From positions 992,001 through 1,056,000 of the forward strand of contig CBDFKC010000003.1 of the NCBI GenBank assembly GCA_965248685.1: 64,000 bases of DNA, in the 5' to 3' direction. The position numbers were made by a program, and so were the translations under genes. Positions 1 through 7,985 of this stretch are shown piece after piece. Every line of letters starts with the position of its first letter. Within the stretch, counting starts at the first letter, position 1. This DNA is from VYFG01 sp965248685 (GTDB lineage Bacteria; Pseudomonadota; Gammaproteobacteria; Arenicellales; Poriferihabitantaceae). The notes under the pieces are model-generated. The model was given only the letters and a program-made list of their open reading frames with translations, was not told the origin of the DNA and did no database searches.

Positions 1-41
1 TTCCGCGCGGCCTCAAGATTGCCATTCCTGAAGTGGCCTAA
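1..41 (+). CDS. C-terminal end of a GcvT-family protein (partial)
   Basis: The first 41 bases encode a 12-residue tail (PRGLKIAIPEVA) and a TAA stop. The tail is almost identical to the end of the GcvT-family protein at 19377-20492 (PRGLRIAIPEVA), and the ligase gene that follows is also the paralogue of the one following that gene. This is therefore the 3' end of a second copy of the same gene; the rest lies outside the window. Function is inferred only from the paralogue. Confidence 0.8.
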   Translation, partial: PRGLKIAIPEVA

Positions 42-60
42 AGTGGCTTGAGGGAACATC

Positions 61-1677
61 ATGTATGACATCCGTCTGACTGAAGCACTCTTTCCGCCAC
101 AAACCGACGCGGAACTTCGTGACATCACTGTTGGCGAGTTATTAAGAGAGACCGCTGGTCGCTATCCCGATGCCACAGCACTGGTCGATGTTGCCATCGA
201 CGGAATGGTTGGGCAGGAATGGAGTTACCGTGAGTTGCTGGAAACGAGTGAGCGACTCGCTGTTGGTCTTGCTTCGCGATTCGAGCCCGGTGAGCGGGTT
301 GTTGTATGGGCACCAAATATACCCCAGTGGTTATTCATGGAGTATGCCTGCGCGTTCTCGGGTGTGGTACTTATCACAGCGAACCCATCGTTCCAGGAAA
401 AAGAACTGCGATATGTGCTCGAACAATCCGGTGCAGTGGCATTGTTTCTGGTGAGCAGTTTTCGCGGCAATCCGATGGCGGACATCGCGCAACAGGCAAT
501 CAAGGGTAACGACCAGATTCGAGAAGTGGTTGATCTAGAAGATGAGGTAGCTTTATTTGGAAAAGAATTGGAGTTATCCGAGTTGCCTATAGTTAAATCC
601 ACGGACCCTGCCCAGATTCAATACACGTCCGGAACAACTGGCTTCCCAAAAGGCGCTGTGCTATCGCACTACAACTTGGTGAACAACGCCCGTCTATTTG
701 CTGCAAGAAAGAACGTTCACCAGCAATCTGTATGGGCAAATTTTATGCCGATGTTTCACACGGCCGGCTGTGCCACCACCGCGTTGGGATCCTTGCAAGC
801 AGGATGCAAAATGCTCCTGATAAAGCTTTTCGATGCCAATAGTCTGGCCCGACTGATCGAAAGCGAAGGTATTACCACGTTTTTTGCTGTGCCCACTATG
901 CTCGTAGGGTTGTTGGAAGCCCTGGAAAGCGAGCCACATGACATGTCGACCATGGAAGTTATAACCACAGGCGGTGCGCCAGTAGCCCCTGAATTGGTAA
1001 GAAAGGTACGGGATCGACTTGGATGCAGCCTGCAATCGGCTTTCGGGCAGACCGAGGCTTCACCGATGATCTGCCTCAATCACGAAAATGTCACCATCGA
1101 TGACATCTGCTATTCGGCCGGGCAACCCCTGCCGCACACCAGTGTGTCAATTCGTGACCCTGAAACCGGTGCGGTACTTGATGTCGGAGTCGTAGGAGAG
1201 ATTTGCGCCAAGGGATACAACGTGATGATCGGATATCACGACAATGAAGAGGCCACCCGCGCCGCCATCGATGCGGACAGCTGGTTGCATACCGGGGATC
1301 TTGGAAAACTCGATGAACGCGGCTTTATCCGGGTTACAGGTCGGGTCAAAGATATGATCATACGTGGCGGCGAGAATCACTTTCCTGCCGAAATTGAAAA
1401 CACGTTGATTGAGCACCCCCAGGTAGCAGAGGTTGCCGTTGTCGGTATCCCTGATGAAAAATGGGGTGAGGTGATTGCGGCATTCATCAGAACAGAAGAT
1501 GGTGGTCTTTTGGATACTGATGACCTGAAAGCATTTTGTCGCCAGCACCTTTCGCCACAAAAAACACCATCAATCTGGCAACTCGTGGACGCTTTCCCTT
1601 TGACGGGCTCCGGCAAAATTCAAAAGTTCAGAATTCGGGAGAAGTTTCTTTCGGGCGATTATGGAAAAATGATATGA
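61..1677 (+). CDS. Acyl-CoA synthetase (class I adenylate-forming, AMP-binding), paralogue 1
   Basis: This enzyme should activate a carboxylic acid to its CoA thioester through an acyl-adenylate in the cytoplasm. Visible motifs are the P-loop YTSGTTGFPKG (188-198), FGQTE, TGDLG, the hinge GRVKDMIIRGGENHFPAEIE and the C-terminal catalytic lysine in SGKIQKF. At 538 residues it has the usual full length. GAGGG about 6 bases upstream supports the ATG. Its stop overlaps the next start (ATGA), so it is translationally coupled to the crotonase. It is a close paralogue of 20504-22111 and more distant from 24598-26220. The acyl substrate is unknown; the crotonase partner suggests a short or medium acid taken into a beta-oxidation-like route. 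Confidence 0.88.
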   Translation: MYDIRLTEALFPPQTDAELRDITVGELLRETAGRYPDATALVDVAIDGMVGQEWSYRELLETSERLAVGLASRFEPGERVVVWAPNIPQWLFMEYACAFSGVVLITANPSFQEKELRYVLEQSGAVALFLVSSFRGNPMADIAQQAIKGNDQIREVVDLEDEVALFGKELELSELPIVKSTDPAQIQYTSGTTGFPKGAVLSHYNLVNNARLFAARKNVHQQSVWANFMPMFHTAGCATTALGSLQAGCKMLLIKLFDANSLARLIESEGITTFFAVPTMLVGLLEALESEPHDMSTMEVITTGGAPVAPELVRKVRDRLGCSLQSAFGQTEASPMICLNHENVTIDDICYSAGQPLPHTSVSIRDPETGAVLDVGVVGEICAKGYNVMIGYHDNEEATRAAIDADSWLHTGDLGKLDERGFIRVTGRVKDMIIRGGENHFPAEIENTLIEHPQVAEVAVVGIPDEKWGEVIAAFIRTEDGGLLDTDDLKAFCRQHLSPQKTPSIWQLVDAFPLTGSGKIQKFRIREKFLSGDYGKMI

Positions 1678-2456
1678 ATGTTCGCATTGAAAAATACAAA
1701 TCTGTCTGGACAGTCATACTGTCTCGACCCCAGGTACGTAATGCCATAGACGCTGAAACTGCAGGCGCACTTTATGAGGCATTTATCGAATTTGAGCGGG
1801 ACGATTCGGCATCAGTCGCTGTGTTGTGGGGCGAAGGTGGTGCATTCAGCGCAGGCTGGGACCTGAAACAGGCGGCTGCTCTTGAAAACGATCAGTTCTT
1901 CGAATCCCACAACATGCCTAAGGATGATTCCGAAGTTCCCCCTGCCTTACTTGGACCAACGAGACTAGAGCTTGATAAGCCCGTCATTGCCGCAGTCTCC
2001 GGACCCACTGTGGCGGGTGGTATGGAGCTCGCATTATGGTGCGATTTTCGTGTCATGGAAACCTCCGCTTACTTCGGTGTCTACTGTCGTCGATGGGGTA
2101 TTCCGCTTATCGACGGTGGCACTGTTCGTTTACCTCGCTTAGTTGGTGAGGGCCGTGCCCGGGAAATCATCCTTACCGGACGTCGCATTGATGCTGATGA
2201 ATCTCTTTCCATCGGGCTATGTGAATATGTTGTGGAGGAGGGTGAGTGTCGTGAGAAAGCGGAAGTGCTGGCCCAGGAAATAGCCGCCCATCCTCAAGTC
2301 TGTGTTCGTGCCGACCGACGTTCCTTACAAAACCAGTACGGGAAACCTCTGCGTGAAGCCATGACCTATGAATGGTACAACGGGCGAGACGCGCTTTTTA
2401 AAGAGGGTATCGATGGTGCAAGCCAATTCGCCAAACAACCCGGAAAAACCAAGTAG
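1674..2456 (+). CDS. Enoyl-CoA hydratase/isomerase (crotonase) family protein, paralogue 1
   Basis: A crotonase-fold enzyme of 260 residues acting on a CoA thioester. The oxyanion-hole segments AFSAGWDL and VAGGMELAL are present. The first acidic position of classical hydratases is kept (GGMEL), but the second is not obvious in FGVYCRRWGIP, so the reaction may not be simple hydration. The ATG at 1674 overlaps the ligase stop by four bases; a longer in-frame extension to 1536 overlaps the ligase and is rejected. The paralogue at 22130-22927 is nearly identical apart from the C-terminal tail, where similarity ends. It converges on the HigBA pair. Confidence 0.88.
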   Translation: MNVRIEKYKSVWTVILSRPQVRNAIDAETAGALYEAFIEFERDDSASVAVLWGEGGAFSAGWDLKQAAALENDQFFESHNMPKDDSEVPPALLGPTRLELDKPVIAAVSGPTVAGGMELALWCDFRVMETSAYFGVYCRRWGIPLIDGGTVRLPRLVGEGRAREIILTGRRIDADESLSIGLCEYVVEEGECREKAEVLAQEIAAHPQVCVRADRRSLQNQYGKPLREAMTYEWYNGRDALFKEGIDGASQFAKQPGKTK

Positions 2457-2483
2457 AGGTAGACTATGCAATTGGGTGAAAGA

Positions 2484-2786
2484 TCAAGCAGCGTATTGTT
2501 GAATCCGTTTTAATTCATCTCTCGCAGTATCTTTTGCAATCTCTAAATCATAATGCGATTGCAGGTTCATCCAAAACTCAGGCGTAGTTTTGAAGGCCTT
2601 TGATAAACGCAATGCAGTATCGCCAGTAATACCGCGCTGGCCATTAATTATCGAGCTGATACGGTTTGCAGGAACGTGAATATGTTTGGCGAACTTATTC
2701 GCGCTTAAACCAAGGGGTTCAAGAAACTCGCTTTCAAGAACTTCCCCCGGATGAATAGGATCAATGATAGTCACAGATTTCGACAT
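2484..2786 (-). CDS. higA: HigA-type antitoxin (XRE-family HTH)
   Basis: A 100-residue protein with the HigA/VapI pattern: HPGEVL near the N terminus, then a helix-turn-helix (SANKFAKHIHVPANRISSI) and the tail TTPEFWMNLQSHYDL. It should neutralise HigB and repress the operon. I chose the ATG at 2786 (MSKSVTIIDPIHPGE) because a longer reading from 2921 lies inside higB. It overlaps the 3' end of higB by 26 bases, the usual toxin-first order. The pair sits between the crotonase gene and att copy 1, consistent with stabilising the cassette. Confidence 0.88.
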   Translation of the reverse strand: MSKSVTIIDPIHPGEVLESEFLEPLGLSANKFAKHIHVPANRISSIINGQRGITGDTALRLSKAFKTTPEFWMNLQSHYDLEIAKDTARDELKRIQQYAA

Positions 2787-3039
2787 GATAAGCATCTCCA
2801 TTCTGCCAAGTGAAGCATATTCTCCACTGACGGTTAATACGGATAGAGTATTGTCCGGCGCGGTCTCCACGCAATAATTCCAGCATGTTACCGGGTGGTG
2901 TGCGCAAGTCATCAATGACATTCGCGGAGTGAAGCATCACTAGTTTACGTAATGCTGCGCGCTCAATATTGACGTACTTCCGGACACGTTGCCGATTAAA
3001 TAACTTCTCAGTATTTTTATCGGCAAAGTCTCTAATCAT
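2761..3039 (-). CDS. higB: HigB-type toxin (RelE/ParE superfamily mRNA interferase)
   Basis: A 92-residue HigB-like protein: MIRDFADKNTEKLFNR at the start, DLRTPPGNMLELLRGDRAGQ in the middle and WRICFTWQNGDAYHVEICDYH at the end, matching the HigB consensus along its length. HigB toxins cleave mRNA on the ribosome. The ATG at 3039 gives the family's normal length; an alternative at 3075 falls on the -35 box. It is the first gene of the higBA operon, read from the promoter at 3047-3075. Confidence 0.88.
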   Translation of the reverse strand: MIRDFADKNTEKLFNRQRVRKYVNIERAALRKLVMLHSANVIDDLRTPPGNMLELLRGDRAGQYSIRINRQWRICFTWQNGDAYHVEICDYH

Positions 3040-3046
3040 GAGTCTA

Positions 3047-3075
3047 AGTTTAGTACGATATACGTATAACGTCAA
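3047..3075 (-). promoter_or_regulatory. Putative sigma-70 promoter and operator of higBA
   Basis: On the minus strand TTGACG (3075-3070) is followed after 17 bases by TAAACT (3052-3047), a good -35/-10 pair just upstream of the higB start at 3039. The spacer holds an ATACGTAT palindrome, a reasonable HigA operator. Inferred from sequence only. Confidence 0.55.
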
Positions 3076-3192
3076 ATTTCATTGTGATCTGATCTGCCCT
3101 TCGTAAATCAGCTCTATTGGAAGCTATTACCGTTACGGAAATTGATAGCAAGTTCGTAAGCACAGTACTCGATTTTTTAGCAGCAAAATTGG

Positions 3193-3325
3193 GTACAAAA
3201 AAGGTACATCGCTCAGCTAACACTAACTAATATCAACTAACGTAAATTGTTGAATTGACAATATTTGTGACTAATACAAACTAACACTACATATCACTAA
3301 ATAACAATAACTTAGTGTATTAGTC
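3193..3325 (+). repeat. Class A att flank: GTACAAAAAAGGTAC block and ACTAAC-rich arm
   Basis: A non-coding block immediately 5' of att copy 1. It opens with GTACAAAAAAGGTAC (3193-3207) and continues with recurring ACTAACAC/ACTAATA-type words in AT-rich DNA. The same arrangement precedes att copy 2 (9445-9575). Spaced repeats next to a tRNA-derived core are what the arm-type binding sites of a tyrosine recombinase look like; that role is inference. Confidence 0.5.
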
Positions 3326-3389
3326 ATGGACTCATAATCCATTGGTCGTAGGCCTTGGCGGCCCCGATCAAGTCCTACCGGGCCCACCA
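3326..3389 (+). repeat. tRNA-Ile2(CAU) 3'-half, att-like copy 1
   Basis: From ATGGA (3326) the sequence follows a tRNA from the anticodon stem: stem ATGGA/TCCAT, loop CTCATAA, variable loop TTGGTCG, T stem and the acceptor strand ending CGGGCCCACCA. The T loop is interrupted by 16 extra bases (CCTTGGCGGCCCCGAT in place of TT). No 5' half (acceptor or D arm) lies upstream, so this is not a tRNA gene. The 3076-3456 gap otherwise holds only the higBA promoter and the two flanking repeat blocks. Best read as an integration-site duplication. Confidence 0.82.
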
Positions 3390-3398
3390 TTTCTAGAA

Positions 3399-3456
3399 GG
3401 TGTATACCGATGAGATAAGCAGAGCTTTATATCGGAGATATGGATAACACTTTTGG
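3399..3456 (+). repeat. Post-att conserved block, copy A (degenerate)
   Basis: Just downstream of att copy 1 lies GTGTATACCGATGAGAT... followed by GATAACACTTTTGGC. The same succession (ATACCGA, then GATAGGTAACAC, then TTTGGCATGAA) follows att copies 5 and 8. It is non-coding and may be the worn end of an insertion sequence that moved with the att flank. Origin unknown. Confidence 0.45.
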
Positions 3457-4362
3457 CTAATTTTTAGCTATGAATGCGAGGACCGCTTCTGTCAGTTTAT
3501 TACCTGCGTCCTCCTGCAGGAAGTGGCCAGCATCCTGAAAGATACAATGGGGCTGCCCTTTAGCACCGGGCAGATCTGTCTGAAATTTCTTTTCAATTCC
3601 GGCCATAATTTTGTCATCTGCGCCAAAGGTTGTCAGTGTAGGAATCGGGAGCTCTTTGAGAATGTTCCAAGCAGTTCGATTTGGCTTAGAGGCCGGATCG
3701 CCGGGATGATCTGGTACTAGCATCGGAAATTGACGCGCCCCTGCTTGGAAGCGGGCATCCGGGAACGGCGCGTTGTATGCTGCAACCTCGGCCTCAGTCA
3801 ATTTCGAAACTGACCCGCCATGGACAATGCGCCCTGCATTGAAGACCTCAGTGTTTTGGGAATAGTCGCGCCATGAGTGGAATGCTGCGCTCATGGGCTT
3901 GTCGCCGGTGGGAAGCGAGGTGTTAGCGATAACCAGTCGGGAGAACCGATCAGGCATATCCGCGACAAGCCGCAGGCCAATCAATCCTCCCCAATCTTGG
4001 CAGACTAGGGTTATTTGACGAAGATTGAGTTGTGTCAGCCAATCGGTCACCCAGTCCACATGGCGTTGGTATGTGTAGTCATTGCGTGCCACTGGTTTGT
4101 CAGACCGCCCGAATCCGACAAGGTCCGGCACAACCACTCGGTGACCGGCACCTGCAAAGAGCGGGATCATATGCCGATAGAGATAGCACCATGTCGGCTC
4201 GCCATGCATCAAGAGGATCGGTGCGGCATCGGCAGGCCCTTCATCGAGATAATGCATCCGCAAACCGGAGCCGGATTCGGTGGAAACGGTTAGGTAGTTG
4301 GGCGCGAATTTGAAATCTATCAGATTTTCAAAATGATGGTCGGGGGTGCGCAGATAGTTCAT
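3457..4362 (-). CDS. Haloalkane dehalogenase-like alpha/beta hydrolase
   Basis: Predicted to replace a halogen on a short alkyl chain with hydroxyl. Motifs match the dehalogenase branch of alpha/beta hydrolases: HGEPTW (53-58, oxyanion hole), nucleophile Asp123 in VCQDWGG followed by halide-stabilising Trp124, an acidic residue in GADDKI (about 250) and His280 in AGHFLQED. The length of 301 residues is typical. AAGGAG lies upstream of the ATG. It is the second gene of an operon, 18 bases behind the acyl-CoA ligase. Its 3' end points at att copy 1. Epoxide hydrolase or haloacetate dehalogenase activity cannot be excluded. Confidence 0.82.
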   Translation of the reverse strand: MNYLRTPDHHFENLIDFKFAPNYLTVSTESGSGLRMHYLDEGPADAAPILLMHGEPTWCYLYRHMIPLFAGAGHRVVVPDLVGFGRSDKPVARNDYTYQRHVDWVTDWLTQLNLRQITLVCQDWGGLIGLRLVADMPDRFSRLVIANTSLPTGDKPMSAAFHSWRDYSQNTEVFNAGRIVHGGSVSKLTEAEVAAYNAPFPDARFQAGARQFPMLVPDHPGDPASKPNRTAWNILKELPIPTLTTFGADDKIMAGIEKKFQTDLPGAKGQPHCIFQDAGHFLQEDAGNKLTEAVLAFIAKN

Positions 4363-4380
4363 TGAGTAGACTCCTTGTGT

Positions 4381-5988
4381 TTAGCGCACCGCGTAGGTAT
4401 CTCGAAGGATTTGTTTCGTAACCTTGCCTGCGCCGTTGCGGGGTAGCGCCGTTACGAATTCGACGTAAGCCGGTACCTTGAAACCCGCAAGTCGCGCCCG
4501 CACAGTGGTTTGAATGTTTTTCGTTGTGGCTTCAGCGTCAGGTTTCAGGACGACCACGGCCAGCCCGACCTCGCCCCATTTCTCGTCCGGAACACCGACA
4601 ACGGCCACATCGGCAACTGCGGGATGGGCCAGCACAGCATTTTCTACCTCGGCCGGATAGACATTCTCTCCGCCACTAATCAGCATGTCCTTGATCCGGT
4701 CGCGGATGTAGAGGAATCCCTTGTTATCAACATAGCCCGCATCGCCGGCATAGTACCATCCGCCTTGAATAGCCTTGGCAGTGGCTTCAGGCTGTTGCCA
4801 ATAGCCTTGGGTCATCTGTGGCGTCTTGCAGATGATTTCTCCGACTTCACCGGGCGGCAGCTCTCTTCCTTCCTTGTCTACGATTTTCATCTCGGCATCT
4901 TGAAATGGCCGGCCGCAGGATTCCAACCGGCGCCCGGCGTATAACTCTGAAGGATCAAGAGCGCAGAACATGCAGGTAGTTTCTGTCATACCATAGACAT
5001 GAATGAAATCCGTCTGAGGAAAGACGGTCTGAGCGCGTTTTAACAATTCTGCTGGCATCGGCGATGCCCCGAAGACAATAGTCTTCAGGCCGGTGATCGT
5101 GAGACCCTGGACCTCGGCTGCAAGGACCAGCATCTGAATGACAGCAGGCACCATTAGGGTACATGTGATATTCTTTTCTTCAATTGTTCTTAACACCCTA
5201 TCTGGTTCGATATCAACAATAAGGCTATTGCGACAGCCGGCCACCAAACCAAAGAACAACCACCCATTCCCAGCAACATGGAAAAGTGGCATACAAGCGA
5301 GACTGTGGGAACTCTCATCAAAAGGTCCAAGAAACTGAACACCGTTCCGACAAAGAGCCAACAGGTTGTCATGTGTCAGTAGAACCCCTTTCGGATGCCC
5401 CGTCGTGCCGGACGTATACATCTGAAACAACACCGAGGAGCCTTCACTTTGTATGCCTGAAAATCGCTCTGGCCCTTCGCACCAGCCGCCAAATGTTCCA
5501 TCAGGTGTGATCGCAATGGTCGCTGTGCAAGTCGTGCTTCCAGACTGTGCGTTCCGGGCTAAGTCTATAAACTCAAGCCCCGCAAAGAGAAGCTTGGCTC
5601 CAGCGTCCTTGAGAATAAAATCGATCTCGGGTTGTGCGAGACGAAAATTCAGTGGCACAAGAACCAATCCTGTCATCGAGGCCGCCATTATCAGATCAAC
5701 AAACGCGACGTCATTCTTCGCCAAAAGCGCAATGCGATCGCCTCGTTGCAGGCCTTCAGCGACGAGCCTCGCAGCTAACCGTTCAGCACGGTGGAGTAAG
5801 TCGCTGTAGCTCAACGTCGAAGTCTGGTCTTGCACGGCCACCTGATCAGGTCGTTCCTGCTGATGATAGAACAGCAGATCGTGAAAGCAGGTGCAGACTT
5901 CGATGCGCGCCAGGATTGCATCCAATCCGTTGCGGCTCTTCACAAAAGTCTTTGACTCATATTCGGTAATTTTTTTATCGATCAGCAT
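4381..5988 (-). CDS. Acyl-CoA synthetase (AMP-binding), dehalogenase operon
   Basis: An adenylate-forming ligase with YTSGTTGHPKGV, YGMTETT, GDAGYVD, the hinge RIKDMLISGGENVYPAEVE and catalytic lysine in GAGKVTKQ. I set the start at 5988 (MLIDKKITEYE) because GGAGG lies 7 bases upstream; an upstream ATG at 6093 would add 35 poorly conserved-looking residues and nearly reach the divergent gene. It is first in a two-gene operon with the dehalogenase, suggesting activation of an acid produced from, or carrying, the halogenated group. It is not a close paralogue of the three ligases elsewhere in the window. Confidence 0.85.
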   Translation of the reverse strand: MLIDKKITEYESKTFVKSRNGLDAILARIEVCTCFHDLLFYHQQERPDQVAVQDQTSTLSYSDLLHRAERLAARLVAEGLQRGDRIALLAKNDVAFVDLIMAASMTGLVLVPLNFRLAQPEIDFILKDAGAKLLFAGLEFIDLARNAQSGSTTCTATIAITPDGTFGGWCEGPERFSGIQSEGSSVLFQMYTSGTTGHPKGVLLTHDNLLALCRNGVQFLGPFDESSHSLACMPLFHVAGNGWLFFGLVAGCRNSLIVDIEPDRVLRTIEEKNITCTLMVPAVIQMLVLAAEVQGLTITGLKTIVFGASPMPAELLKRAQTVFPQTDFIHVYGMTETTCMFCALDPSELYAGRRLESCGRPFQDAEMKIVDKEGRELPPGEVGEIICKTPQMTQGYWQQPEATAKAIQGGWYYAGDAGYVDNKGFLYIRDRIKDMLISGGENVYPAEVENAVLAHPAVADVAVVGVPDEKWGEVGLAVVVLKPDAEATTKNIQTTVRARLAGFKVPAYVEFVTALPRNGAGKVTKQILRDTYAVR

Positions 5989-6110
5989 TCCAAGCCCTCC
6001 GGGAAATTGCAAAGTTGGTTTCGAACACTCTACGATGCCTGAAAGATTGTTGCTTGAGCCTAACTTGAGCCAGCTATGAAAAAGATGTTTCACCCGCTAT
6101 CATCTTGGTT

Positions 6111-7637
6111 ATGCAGTATCGTTTTGACAAGTTCCAGCTTGATATTGATGGCGGCACGTTGCTCGGGCCCCGTGGTCACATAACACTGCCGGAGAAGCCG
6201 TTCCGACTTCTTTGCGCGCTTGTCACGGAAGAGGGAAAGGTCGTTAGTAAAGAAGCGGCGATGCAAGCAGTCTGGCCCAGCCAGATCATATCGGATGCCT
6301 CCCTTGCGACGGCCCTAAAGGCAGTTCGTCGTGCGATCGGCGATACAGGAGAAGCTCAGCGCCTCATCGAAACCGTGAAGGGGCGTGGATTTCGCATGGC
6401 AGTTCCCGTTTTTCCAGCCTGCGTTGTCACCTCAGAATCCCGCTTAGATGCACAACCTACAGTGGAATCTACCTCCGCACCAACACTTGCAATTTTACGA
6501 TTCGCAGCTTCGTCTGAGACTCTGGGTCGCGCGATACCTGCGGATTTGATTTCAACTCTATCCGTTTCCAGAGACCTCCGCCTCATTGCTCGAGGCTCAT
6601 CGTTTCAGTTTTTCAGCGGAGAAGCTCGTCCCCGCGATCTACAGATTCATTGTGGCGCGGATTACACGTTATCAGGCTATGTTGAAGGGGATGTTAACAA
6701 TCGAAGTGTTTCTATCGAACTCGCCGATACCCGAACTGAAGTTGTTGTCTCGACAATGAAGCTAGATCTTTCCGGCATCAGAGACGATGAGCTAAGCATC
6801 GAGTTACAAAGAAATCTTATTTCTGTACTGTCGTTAAAGATATTAGGTCATGAAAGCACAAAAGCCTCGGGAAAACCCACGGAGCAATTGAATGCGTGGG
6901 AAGCCTATCACCTTGGTGTCACCGAAAGTCATCGCCATACTGCTGAGGGAAACTTGCGCGCTATAAAACTCCTTCAACAGGCGATTTTACTCGACCCTGG
7001 ATTTTCAAGTGCATATGCAGCGCTTTCTGGCGCGGCCTTTGGGATGGCATTCAGCTATTTTTCTAAAGATCGAGACACTTATCTGAACCGAGCGATTGAA
7101 TGGGCTGACAAGGCAGAACAGATCGATCCCGACAATCCCCTCGCATGTACGGCAAAGGGTCGTAGCTTCTGGCTTTTGAAAGTTCCCGGTGAGGGCATTC
7201 ACTGGCTTGATCGCGCGTTGGAGATCGACCCGAATTCGGCACTGGCTACGTATTCACGAGGGGTACTCCACAATCTAACCGGAGAAACTGAGGCAGCAAA
7301 TCAAGACCTCGCCACAGCCATGCAAATCAGTCCGATCGATCCAGTGATTTACTCAATGCGAGGACATCTGGGGGTTGCTTCGATGCAGCAGGGAGATTTC
7401 AAGAAGGCACTGGAATGGGCAGAGCAATCCGTGCGTAGTCCACGCATGGAACATATGGTCATTTTTGTGGCGGCTGTAGCTGCCAGTTTAGCTGATGAAC
7501 AGGCGCGAACCCGACACTGGAAATCCAAACTGGTTGACGTCGCACCGCACATCACGTCGGCACGATTCTTTGAAAGCATGCCACTCTCACAGCCGGTACA
7601 GGTATTATTTACAAAGGCTTTCGAACAGATTAGATGA
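6111..7637 (+). CDS. Transcriptional regulator: OmpR/CadC-type winged helix with TPR repeats
   Basis: Residues 1-100 form a Trans_reg_C winged helix (PEKPFRLLCALV, then VSKEAAMQAVWP, ending in RLIETVKGRGFRMA). The middle (about 125-240) resembles the TolB/FlgO-like segment of such regulators, and the second half carries TPR repeats (LDPGFSSAYAALSGA, IDPDNPLACTAKG, IDPNSALATYSRG). Unlike CadC there is no transmembrane segment, so it should be cytosolic. It is transcribed divergently from the ligase-dehalogenase operon and probably regulates it. A TTG at 6105 is an alternative start; the ATG at 6111 is preferred though neither has a clear ribosome-binding site. Confidence 0.75.
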   Translation: MQYRFDKFQLDIDGGTLLGPRGHITLPEKPFRLLCALVTEEGKVVSKEAAMQAVWPSQIISDASLATALKAVRRAIGDTGEAQRLIETVKGRGFRMAVPVFPACVVTSESRLDAQPTVESTSAPTLAILRFAASSETLGRAIPADLISTLSVSRDLRLIARGSSFQFFSGEARPRDLQIHCGADYTLSGYVEGDVNNRSVSIELADTRTEVVVSTMKLDLSGIRDDELSIELQRNLISVLSLKILGHESTKASGKPTEQLNAWEAYHLGVTESHRHTAEGNLRAIKLLQQAILLDPGFSSAYAALSGAAFGMAFSYFSKDRDTYLNRAIEWADKAEQIDPDNPLACTAKGRSFWLLKVPGEGIHWLDRALEIDPNSALATYSRGVLHNLTGETEAANQDLATAMQISPIDPVIYSMRGHLGVASMQQGDFKKALEWAEQSVRSPRMEHMVIFVAAVAASLADEQARTRHWKSKLVDVAPHITSARFFESMPLSQPVQVLFTKAFEQIR

Positions 7638-7985
7638 GTTTAATTTTAGGACCTATTACCGTTCTAAACACGGTGAAAAATCAAGTCCCTCTTTGATCTA
7701 TGGATGGAAAGATTCCATGCGCCTTTTAAGGGAAACGATTTAGTTATCTGGTCAATTGGGCAGGTGAAAATCATTTCATAATATGTGCAATGATACGAGA
7801 AAACTTAAGAATATACCATAAAATCAATATCTTAAATGGCCCACAATTGTTCAGTATCATTGCAATCACTTCTTCAGTAGTGTGATTCTAATCGTTTCAT
7901 TTTTTGAGAAATGATTTCTTGACAAAATAGAAAAACCTCTCTAATTTAAGTAGATAATCGTTTCAAAGGCCGTATAAATCATTTC
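7638..7985 (+). promoter_or_regulatory. Intergenic region with promoter for the Fic-like gene
   Basis: This 348-base AT-rich gap has no convincing gene. TTGACA (7919-7924), a 17-base spacer and TAATTT (7942-7947) make a good sigma-70 promoter for the gene starting at 7986. The word ATCRTTTCA recurs (about 7770, 7891, 7955 and 7977), and ATCGTTTC/GAGAAATGAT around 7891-7914 forms an imperfect inverted repeat, a possible operator for the gene's own winged helix. Confidence 0.5.

Noticed and set aside
2787..2921. Long form of HigA starting at 2921
   Set aside because: The extra 45 residues overlap higB and do not resemble HigA; the ATG at 2786 gives the normal start.
5891..6079. Small + strand open frame over the ligase start
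   Set aside because: Antisense shadow of the ligase and its leader; no supporting motif.
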